From an uncultured beta proteobacterium (GTDB taxonomy: Bacteria; Pseudomonadota; Gammaproteobacteria; Burkholderiales; Burkholderiaceae_B), in contig CAIYCP010000650.1 in assembly GCA_903924715.1 (NCBI GenBank), positions 1 through 5,499 on the forward strand: a stretch of 5,499 nucleotides of DNA, written 5' to 3'. Made by a program: the position numbers and the translations under genes. Shown here in pieces: positions 1-5,499 of the stretch. Under the pieces are notes generated by a model that was not told where the DNA came from, did not search any database, and worked only from the letters and a program-made list of their open reading frames with translations. Numbering within the stretch: the first letter of the stretch is position 1; every line of letters starts with the position of its first letter.

Positions 1-2
1 GT

Positions 3-995
3 GCGATCCGCTTAAGCCAAGCCGGTCTGTTGTCTTCGGCAGTTGGTCTGTTTTTGTGTGCAGTCCCGCATCCCTTGGCGATCGCACTTGGCGCGTTGTT
101 CATTGGCGCCGGTTATGGTCCGATTACGCCGGCAAGCTCACATCTGCTGATCAAAACAACCCCTCCCGATAAATTGTCCTTCGTGTTTTCAATCAAACAG
201 ACTGGTGTGCCGTTGGGGGGCATGATCGCGGGGGCGCTTGTGCCTTCATTAGATATTGCGATTGGTTGGCAGCTGGCGTTTGTATCGGCAGGTATCGCCT
301 GTGTATTGTGCGCCTGGGCCGTGCAGCCGCTGCGCGCGGGCTTAGATGATGATCGCGACCCCACGGTAAAGCCATCGCTCGTAGCGAGTGTTGTCCAGCC
401 CTTGCGTTTAATTATTGAACACCCTAGCTTGCGGGCGTTATCAGTGACTTCGTTTTTGTTTGCCGTTTGTCAGATGTCTTTGATGGCATATTTGGTGACG
501 TTTTTATTTGAGGATCTTGGTTGGTCGCTGGTGGCTGCCGGGGTTGCACTGACGGTCGCGCAAGCAGGTGGTGTTATTGGGCGGATCTTGTGGGGGTATG
601 TCGCAGATCGGTGGCTGAGCCCAACCATGATGCTGATCGTGATTGCCTTGTTGCTGACCGCCGGCGCAACGGGTACAGCTTTGCTTCGACCCGACTCTTC
701 ACCTTTGCTTTTGTTTCCCGTGCTCGTGATTTTTGGAGCCTCGGCGATTGGTTGGAATGGCGTGTTTCTGGCCCAAATTGCCCGGTTGGCACCTGCAGGT
801 CAGGCCAGCGTTGCGACCGGCGGCACCCTCTGCATTACTTTTTTTGGGGTGGTCTTAGGCCCGCCCCTTTTTGGCGTGTTAGCCGGCTGGCTGAACAGTT
901 ATGGTGCCAGTTACGGTGTACTTGGTCTGTTGGGGCTTGTGATCACGGTCTTGTTATTTCGGTTACGCAGCGCGATGTCTGTCGTGAGCAAGTAA
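3..995 (+). CDS. MFS transporter, 5'-truncated by the window edge
   Basis: This is the C-terminal part (about 330 codons) of a major facilitator superfamily permease in the inner membrane, which would move a small solute using a proton or solute gradient. The frame is open to the left edge (codons from base 3: A-I-R-L-S-Q-A-G-L-L), so the TTG at 30 is an internal leucine codon and not a start. MFS proteins are usually near 400 residues, so about 70 residues (helices 1-2 and the loop 2-3 motif) should lie upstream. Visible features are a glycine/proline-rich helix 4 (GAGYGPITPASSHLL), a polar central loop (DDDRDP, about bases 343-362), the loop 8-9 signature GYVADRW (about bases 597-617) and a glycine-rich helix 11 (FFGVVLGPPLFGVLAG). 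It ends with TAA at 993-995, 34 bases before the next transporter. The substrate cannot be read from the sequence. The family is clear; any link to acetylated amines rests only on the neighbouring deacetylase. Confidence 0.9.
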   Translation, partial: AIRLSQAGLLSSAVGLFLCAVPHPLAIALGALFIGAGYGPITPASSHLLIKTTPPDKLSFVFSIKQTGVPLGGMIAGALVPSLDIAIGWQLAFVSAGIACVLCAWAVQPLRAGLDDDRDPTVKPSLVASVVQPLRLIIEHPSLRALSVTSFLFAVCQMSLMAYLVTFLFEDLGWSLVAAGVALTVAQAGGVIGRILWGYVADRWLSPTMMLIVIALLLTAGATGTALLRPDSSPLLLFPVLVIFGASAIGWNGVFLAQIARLAPAGQASVATGGTLCITFFGVVLGPPLFGVLAGWLNSYGASYGVLGLLGLVITVLLFRLRSAMSVVSK

Positions 996-1029
996 GTGGC
1001 GTGCGACATGCGATTCGGGCGATAGGCAG

Positions 1030-1950
1030 ATGGATTCATCAAACGTCGTTCGCCAGACTGCGGTGACGCAACAGGCCCAATGGCTCAAAGGCTGCGGCCT
1101 TTTTCTATGTTCTCTGGTTGGCTTTGCCTGCTTAGATGCCTTGGCAAAAGATTTGGTCGGACGCTACTCGGCACCGCTCGTGAACTTGGCGCGTTATACC
1201 GTGATCCTCCTGCTGTCCTGGGGCATTATGTGGATCAAACAGATCCCACTTGCCGTGGCCGTTTCAGATCGCAGATTGCTGTTTTATCGTGGGTTCATGT
1301 TGGGCAGTGTTGGCATTTGTTTCATGCCCGCCTTGCAGTACCTGCCCTTGGCCGAAGGGACCGCACTCTATTTTTTATCACCGCTGATCGTAGTGTTGCT
1401 TGCCCCACTGGTCTTGCGTGAAAAAGTCGGACTCAAGCAATATGCCGCTGTGTTGTTAGGCCTCATTGGAATGTTGTTGATTGTGAATCCAGGGGGCGAT
1501 ATTTCTTTGGTCGGTAGTTTGTTAATGCTGGTTGCGGCCACGGGTTATGCCATGGTGCAGTTGTTAACGCGCAAGCTTGCCCATCGCGTGCAAAGTGAGC
1601 AGATGTTTGCCTATACAGCGTTGATCTGCTGGCTGTTAGGTTTGATCGTGTTGCTCTTTTGGTGGCCCACGGTTTGGCCAGGCCCGCGCGATACGCTTGA
1701 AATGATCCTGATGGGCTTAAGTGGCGGAATCGGACAGTTTCTATTGATTTATGCGTTTAAATTAGTGCCAGCCTCAACGCTTGCACCGTTTAATTATTTT
1801 CAGCTTGTGCTTGCCGTGATCTTTAGTGAATTGTTTTTTTCTCAAATGCCCTCGCTGTTATCGTTGTCAGGTATGGTCTTGATTGCCGTGGCGGGTTTGT
1901 CGTTGACCTTACCCATGCTCGTTGCATATTTTCGCGCGAAGAGCACCTAG
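1030..1950 (+). CDS. EamA/DMT-family transporter
   Basis: This encodes a 306-residue inner-membrane protein of the drug/metabolite transporter superfamily (RhaT/EamA type). It has two homologous EamA halves, at about residues 20-153 and 160-295, adding up to about ten hydrophobic helices, the normal family size. Family-like features are an arginine in helix 2 (NLARYTV, about 52-58), the segment LPLAEGTALYFLSPL (105-119) followed by REK (130-132), NPGG (153-156) closing the first half, and in the second half LVPASTLAPFNYFQLV (245-260) followed by a conserved glutamate (E267). The ATG at 1030 gives a short soluble N-terminus before helix 1; only a weak AGG (1024-1026) lies upstream, so the ribosome binding site is poor and the start is moderately certain. 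It sits 34 bases after an MFS gene and 49 bases before a deacetylase on the same strand, consistent with one operon. DMT proteins export or import varied metabolites (amino acids, purines, amines), so the substrate is unknown. Confidence 0.92.
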   Translation: MDSSNVVRQTAVTQQAQWLKGCGLFLCSLVGFACLDALAKDLVGRYSAPLVNLARYTVILLLSWGIMWIKQIPLAVAVSDRRLLFYRGFMLGSVGICFMPALQYLPLAEGTALYFLSPLIVVLLAPLVLREKVGLKQYAAVLLGLIGMLLIVNPGGDISLVGSLLMLVAATGYAMVQLLTRKLAHRVQSEQMFAYTALICWLLGLIVLLFWWPTVWPGPRDTLEMILMGLSGGIGQFLLIYAFKLVPASTLAPFNYFQLVLAVIFSELFFSQMPSLLSLSGMVLIAVAGLSLTLPMLVAYFRAKST

Positions 1951-1988
1951 TGCTTGTACTTGACCAGATACATTCTTTGAACGTGCTG

Positions 1989-1993
1989 AAGGA
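1989..1993 (+). promoter_or_regulatory. Ribosome binding site of the acetylpolyamine amidohydrolase gene
   Basis: AAGGA lies six bases before the ATG at 2000, a good Shine-Dalgarno match at standard spacing. It is the clearest ribosome binding site in the window and fixes this start. The family N-terminus (MKTYFHP) begins directly at this ATG. Confidence 0.7.
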
Positions 1994-1999
1994 TCTTTC

Positions 2000-3025
2000 A
2001 TGAAAACCTACTTTCATCCAAAACAAAAATTACATCATCCACGCACCTACTTGTCTCGCGGCCAGATGCGAACGCCACAAGAAATTCCAGAGCGCGTGGT
2101 GCAGATTTTGAAAGGCCTTGCCCAACTTGGGTTGGCGGTCACAGAGCCTGAAGATCATGGCATGCAGCCTCTGCTGGCGATTCATGATGCAGCCTATTTG
2201 CAGTACCTTGAAACGGCACATACTCTTTGGAAACAAACGGGTCCGGATTGGGGCGATGAGGTGATCTCAAATATTTTTGTGCGTGCGCCCAACGCCTTGC
2301 GCGGCATTCTGGGTCAGACGGCGCGCTATCTTGCCGATGGTAGCTGTCCGGTTGGTCCGGATACCTGGACCTCTGCGTATTGGGCGGCTCAAGCGGCGGT
2401 GTCGGCAGCGAATGCAGTGCTAGCAGGTGATCAACAAGCGTATGCCTTGTGTCGTCCGCCTGGGCATCACACGCGTAAAGATGCCGCAGGTGGCTTTTGC
2501 TATCTGAATAACGCAGCGATCGCAGCGCAAGTGTTGCGCTCAAAACATCAACGGGTGGTGATCCTAGACACAGACGTGCATCATGGGCAAGGCGTACAAG
2601 AAATTTTTTATGAGCGCGAAGATGTTTTTTATATCTCAGTACACGGCGATCCGATGAATTTTTATCCTGCGACTGCGGGCTTTGATGATGAGCAAGGTGC
2701 GGCACATGGGCAGGGCTATAACTTGAATTTACCCATGCCACATGGTTCAAGTGAAGCGGTATTTTTTAAACAGGTCGAAAAAGCGCTCTTGGCACTCAAG
2801 GCCTTTAAGCCCGATGCGCTCGTCTTGGCGTTGGGCTTTGATGTGTATAAAGATGATCCGCAATCAAAGGTCGCCGTGACGACCGAAGGGTTTGGCAAGT
2901 TGGGTGGTTTGATCGCTGACCTGAAACTACCAACAGTGGTGGTACAAGAAGGCGGCTATCACCTTGAAACGCTGGCAGTCAATACCGAGAGTTTTTTTAA
3001 CGGGCTACTTAAACCGATAGTATGA
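2000..3025 (+). CDS. aphA: Acetylpolyamine amidohydrolase (histone deacetylase superfamily)
   Basis: This is a zinc-dependent deacetylase of 341 residues, probably cytoplasmic since no signal peptide is present. Characterised relatives (Mycoplana ramosa APAH and the Pseudomonas aeruginosa enzymes) remove acetyl groups from N-acetylputrescine, N-acetylcadaverine and related amines. The whole active site is visible: the charge-relay histidine pair H156-H157 in RPPGHH; zinc ligands D192 and H194 in DTDVHHG (190-196); the third zinc ligand D281 in LGFDVYKDDP; and the transition-state tyrosine Y320 in QEGGY. From memory, the M. ramosa residues are H158/H159, D195, H197, D284 and Y323, an offset of two to three, and that protein is also 341 residues long. 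The residues around CYLNNAAIA (167-175) are also family-typical. Length and GFDVYKDDP favour the acetylpolyamine branch over larger class II deacetylase-like amidohydrolases, but other acetylamide substrates remain possible. It lies 49 bases after the EamA transporter, suggesting the transporters handle its substrate or product. The stop is TGA at 3023-3025. Confidence 0.9.
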   Translation: MKTYFHPKQKLHHPRTYLSRGQMRTPQEIPERVVQILKGLAQLGLAVTEPEDHGMQPLLAIHDAAYLQYLETAHTLWKQTGPDWGDEVISNIFVRAPNALRGILGQTARYLADGSCPVGPDTWTSAYWAAQAAVSAANAVLAGDQQAYALCRPPGHHTRKDAAGGFCYLNNAAIAAQVLRSKHQRVVILDTDVHHGQGVQEIFYEREDVFYISVHGDPMNFYPATAGFDDEQGAAHGQGYNLNLPMPHGSSEAVFFKQVEKALLALKAFKPDALVLALGFDVYKDDPQSKVAVTTEGFGKLGGLIADLKLPTVVVQEGGYHLETLAVNTESFFNGLLKPIV

Positions 3026-3047
3026 GGCACACGCTTGAACAGAATGA

Positions 3048-4169
3048 TTAGTTGCTATTCTGCCAGGCGGTAAATAACTTATATACCGAGTCCATATAGT
3101 CTTCTCGATGGCTGGTTAGAACAATAATTTTTTCAGACTCGGGCTCAATGCCGACGCGTTGCCCGCCGTAGCCGATCCACCAGTAGCTAGGTTTTCTACC
3201 GAAATCAGCGATCCAGGTTTGGTAGCCATAGCCTTTAAACGCTTTGCCGACGCGACGCGCCGAGTTTGGTAGCTGGCTCGTGGTGGCTTCTTGCATAAAT
3301 TTTTGCATACAGGGACTGCCATGCTTAAGGTCTTTAAGTGACTGCATGGCTAATCTTGCCCAGTCACGTCCCGTGGCGCTTACGCCAGAGGCAGCCTGTG
3401 CGTGTTGACTGCTGTCCGTTAACCAGTACCCTTTACTTTCAGTGCGCGCTTGTTGCCAGATCGCGCGCTCAAATGTCTTGAGAAATCCAGCAGCACGATT
3501 GGCCACGTGCTCTAACGCGTACGTGTCGATGGCTTTGTATCTAAATTCTGTGCCACCCGGCAACGGATTTCCAAAAAGAGTGGTGTCACGCTGGCCGTAT
3601 TTTTTAATGACATCGAGGGTTGAAACGCCTTTGTACGCAATATCTGTCCATTCACCAACATAAGTTTGGCCAGACGTAATGCCATCCTTTGCTCCGCTAC
3701 TCATGGTTAATAGGTGTTTAATGCTGGCCTCGCCCAAAACGGTGCCTGCAAGCGCTGTGGCATAAGTATCGGCGCGGTCATCGAGCGACTGAATTTTGCC
3801 TTCGCAAAGTAAGTGCCCGATTGTGTAAGCAGTCAGGCTTTTACTCATTGATTGAGAAAATAACGGGCTGCTTGACGTCGCCGGTGCTTTGTATTTTTCA
3901 AAAATAAGTTTGCCCTTTTCGATGAGCAAAATAGAGGTCGTTGCGTTGGCGTCAATCAATTGATTCGCAAGGGCAGCAATTTCTTTGTCGGCGGGTGTCA
4001 GGACCTTAGCTTCGAGCGCAAGGGGACTATTGCTTGCCTGAAACACGTGATTATTCTTTAATTTGGCAAGCCCCCCAGAATGGGTTTCTGGATTAACTGT
4101 GGCCACCTCTGCGGCCCAAGCAAGACTCATCACACTGTGTATGAGTATTAAAGCAATCAGTTTTAGCAT
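3048..4169 (-). CDS. Exported serine hydrolase, beta-lactamase class C / NylB-like fold
   Basis: This 373-residue protein belongs to the serine beta-lactamase-like superfamily (PF00144 type), which includes class C beta-lactamases, DD-peptidases, esterases and 6-aminohexanoate-dimer hydrolase (NylB). The N-terminus MLKLIALILIHSVMSLAWAA is a signal peptide, with likely cleavage around residues 19-20, so it should act in the periplasm. The catalytic S-x-x-K motif is S107-M-S-K110. The second motif is Y211-K-A within FRYKAIDTYALEHV, 104 residues on, close to NylB (S112/K115/Y215 from memory). The C-terminal GYGGQ (334-338) followed by a strand replaces the classical K-T-G. Only two cysteines (C122, C287) are present in the predicted mature protein and might pair. 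The ATG lies 8 bases after the lysA stop with no good Shine-Dalgarno, which suggests translation coupled to lysA. Substrate is unknown: an amide, ester or peptide hydrolase is plausible, and true beta-lactamase activity is unlikely without the canonical Y-x-N and K-T-G. Family certain, function open. Confidence 0.9.
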   Translation of the reverse strand: MLKLIALILIHSVMSLAWAAEVATVNPETHSGGLAKLKNNHVFQASNSPLALEAKVLTPADKEIAALANQLIDANATTSILLIEKGKLIFEKYKAPATSSSPLFSQSMSKSLTAYTIGHLLCEGKIQSLDDRADTYATALAGTVLGEASIKHLLTMSSGAKDGITSGQTYVGEWTDIAYKGVSTLDVIKKYGQRDTTLFGNPLPGGTEFRYKAIDTYALEHVANRAAGFLKTFERAIWQQARTESKGYWLTDSSQHAQAASGVSATGRDWARLAMQSLKDLKHGSPCMQKFMQEATTSQLPNSARRVGKAFKGYGYQTWIADFGRKPSYWWIGYGGQRVGIEPESEKIIVLTSHREDYMDSVYKLFTAWQNSN

Positions 4170-4177
4170 GCTTGAAT

Positions 4178-5464
4178 TTAATCCGGCAAATAGCTTTCGC
4201 CGCGAATCAAATCGGCGAAGGTTTCACGTTGACGAATGACATGAAACTGTTCGCCGTCTACCATGACCTCTGCGGGACGTGGTCGGCTGTTGTAGTTGCC
4301 GGCCATGACAAAACCATAGGCACCCGCCGATTCAATTGCAAGCACATCGCCTTCGGCCAAGGCGAGTTGTCGACCGCGCGCGAGCCAGTCGGCGCTTTCA
4401 CAGACGGGGCCGACGACGTCATAAAGTGTTGCTGAGGTTGCGCGTGGCGCAACAGGCAATACACCGTGCCAGGCTTCGTACAATGCGGGGCGCATGAGAT
4501 CGTTCATGGCGGCATCCACAATTGCAAAGTTACGCGCCTCGGTGTGTTTGAGGTATTGCACCGTGGTTAACAACACACCCGCATTGCCTACGAGTGAACG
4601 ACCTGGTTCGAGCACGAGCTGTAAGTGCCCGTAGCCGCGCGCCTGAAGTTGAGCAAATACTTTGTCGAGCAACACCTTGGGCGCTAAGGGTGTTTCGTCG
4701 TCATAACGAATCCCAAGGCCACCGCCTAAATCTAAATGCTTGAGCGTGATGCCCGCAACTTTTAACGCATCAATTAATTTTAATAATTTATCTAAGGCGT
4801 CCAGATAAGGGCTGACCTCAGTAATTTGCGAACCAATGTGGCAATCAACGCCGACCACAGCAATACCAGGCAACGAGGCTGCCTGCGTGTAAGCATTTAG
4901 CGCCTCTTCGATTGCGATGCCAAACTTGTTTTCTTTGAGACCCGTTGAAATATAAGGATGGGTCTTTGCGTCGACATCAGGATTGACGCGTAGCGAGACC
5001 GCTGCAGTTTGCCCCAATGCGGTGGCGACCTCGGACAGGCGCGTCAGCTCAGGCAGCGATTCAACGTTAAAACATTTAACGCCTGCCTCAAGCGCCGCTT
5101 GCATTTCCCAGGCTTGTTTGCCAACGCCCGAAAACACGACTTTGGCTGGGTTCGCACCGGCAGCCAACACGCGGGCCAGCTCACCGCCCGAAACGATATC
5201 AAAACCACTACCCAACCGTGCAAACTCTTTCAGCACGGCAAGGTTTGAATTGGCTTTCATGCCAAAGCAGACTAAAACGTCATGCCCTACGCAGGCTTCT
5301 TGGTACGCAGACCAGGCTGCGCCCAGAGCACCACGCGAATAAACATATAAGGGCGTGCCAAGCTCTTTGCCCAACTCTGCCAGCGAGACGCCCTCAGCCT
5401 GTAGTTGGCCGGCTTGATAGTGAAAAAACGGCGCCCCCGTGGGCAAGGCAGAGTGAACGGTCAT
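4178..5464 (-). CDS. lysA: Diaminopimelate decarboxylase
   Basis: LysA is a cytoplasmic PLP-dependent fold-III decarboxylase that converts meso-2,6-diaminopimelate to L-lysine and CO2, the last step of lysine synthesis. From the ATG at 5464 it is 428 residues, near the family norm. Numbered from that start, the PLP-binding lysine is K70 in FGMKANSN; then come SGFDIVSGGEL (86-96), HIGSQ (209-213), the phosphate-binding GGGLG (247-251), EPGRS (286-290), the active-site cysteine C355 in GPVCESAD, and GAYG with Y383. All expected motifs are present, so the enzyme should be active. The frame continues upstream through a TTG at 5485 to the window edge, but the seven extra residues (M/L-NTHSHN) look unlike coding sequence and the ATG is preferred; neither start has a strong ribosome binding site. 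Its promoter must lie beyond the right edge. The stop (TAA, 4178-4180) is 8 bases before the downstream exported serine hydrolase gene, indicating an operon. Confidence 0.96.
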   Translation of the reverse strand: MTVHSALPTGAPFFHYQAGQLQAEGVSLAELGKELGTPLYVYSRGALGAAWSAYQEACVGHDVLVCFGMKANSNLAVLKEFARLGSGFDIVSGGELARVLAAGANPAKVVFSGVGKQAWEMQAALEAGVKCFNVESLPELTRLSEVATALGQTAAVSLRVNPDVDAKTHPYISTGLKENKFGIAIEEALNAYTQAASLPGIAVVGVDCHIGSQITEVSPYLDALDKLLKLIDALKVAGITLKHLDLGGGLGIRYDDETPLAPKVLLDKVFAQLQARGYGHLQLVLEPGRSLVGNAGVLLTTVQYLKHTEARNFAIVDAAMNDLMRPALYEAWHGVLPVAPRATSATLYDVVGPVCESADWLARGRQLALAEGDVLAIESAGAYGFVMAGNYNSRPRPAEVMVDGEQFHVIRQRETFADLIRGESYLPD

Positions 5465-5499
5465 GTTGTGGCTATGGGTATTCAAGGTTTGGCATGTGA

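Noticed and set aside
30..32. TTG at 30 as the start of the MFS gene
   Set aside because: The frame is open to the left edge with transporter-like residues, and the protein would lack its first helices; a truncated gene is the better explanation.
521..1066. 181-codon plus-strand open frame inside the MFS gene
   Set aside because: It overlaps a clear transporter reading frame, is rich in arginine, tryptophan and cysteine as expected of a shifted membrane-protein gene, and has no recognisable domain.
1951..1999. TTGACC at 1960-1965 as a -35 box for the deacetylase gene
   Set aside because: No acceptable -10 hexamer lies 15-19 bases downstream, so a promoter is not supported.
2139..2750. 203-codon minus-strand open frame opposite the deacetylase gene
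   Set aside because: It is antisense to a complete, motif-verified enzyme; its histidine-, serine- and proline-rich composition is typical of an antisense shadow.
2992..2998. Run of seven T near the end of the deacetylase gene, as a terminator tail or slippage site
   Set aside because: It encodes two phenylalanines in frame, has no GC-rich hairpin before it, and slippage would alter only the last few residues.
3040..3062. CAGAAT/ATTCTG inverted repeat as a bidirectional terminator
   Set aside because: The stem is only six AT-rich pairs with a long loop and no T-run on either strand; it also overlaps the end of the hydrolase coding region.

Overview
The window reads as ordinary chromosomal DNA of a Gram-negative bacterium with roughly balanced base composition. 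The style of the proteins (LysA, the MFS and EamA transporters, an acetylpolyamine amidohydrolase) suggests a betaproteobacterium, perhaps in the Burkholderiales/Alcaligenaceae range. That placement is an impression from protein style and was not tested. Coding density is very high: five protein genes fill almost everything, and no gap exceeds 50 bases. I see no RNA gene, mobile element, CRISPR array or repeat family.

Left half, plus strand (1-3025): three genes in a row. The first is the 3' part of an MFS transporter whose start lies before the window. It is followed, 34 bases on, by a complete EamA/DMT-type ten-helix transporter (1030-1950). After 49 bases comes a complete zinc-dependent acetylpolyamine amidohydrolase of the histone deacetylase superfamily (2000-3025) with all its expected active-site residues. 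The short gaps and lack of a recognisable promoter or terminator fit one transcript. A plausible but unproven reading is a transport-plus-deacetylation module for N-acetylated polyamines or similar acetylamides.

Right half, minus strand (3048-5485, read right to left): lysA, encoding diaminopimelate decarboxylase (the last step of lysine synthesis), starts near the right edge. Only 8 bases after its stop comes an exported serine hydrolase of the class C beta-lactamase/6-aminohexanoate-dimer hydrolase (NylB) fold. The tight spacing predicts co-transcription and probably translational coupling.

The two blocks converge, with only 22 bases between the aphA-like and hydrolase stop codons and no convincing terminator. 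I did not find a clearly new biological system. The points most worth a second look are the unassigned substrate of the deacetylase/transporter block and the coupling of an exported serine hydrolase to lysA.
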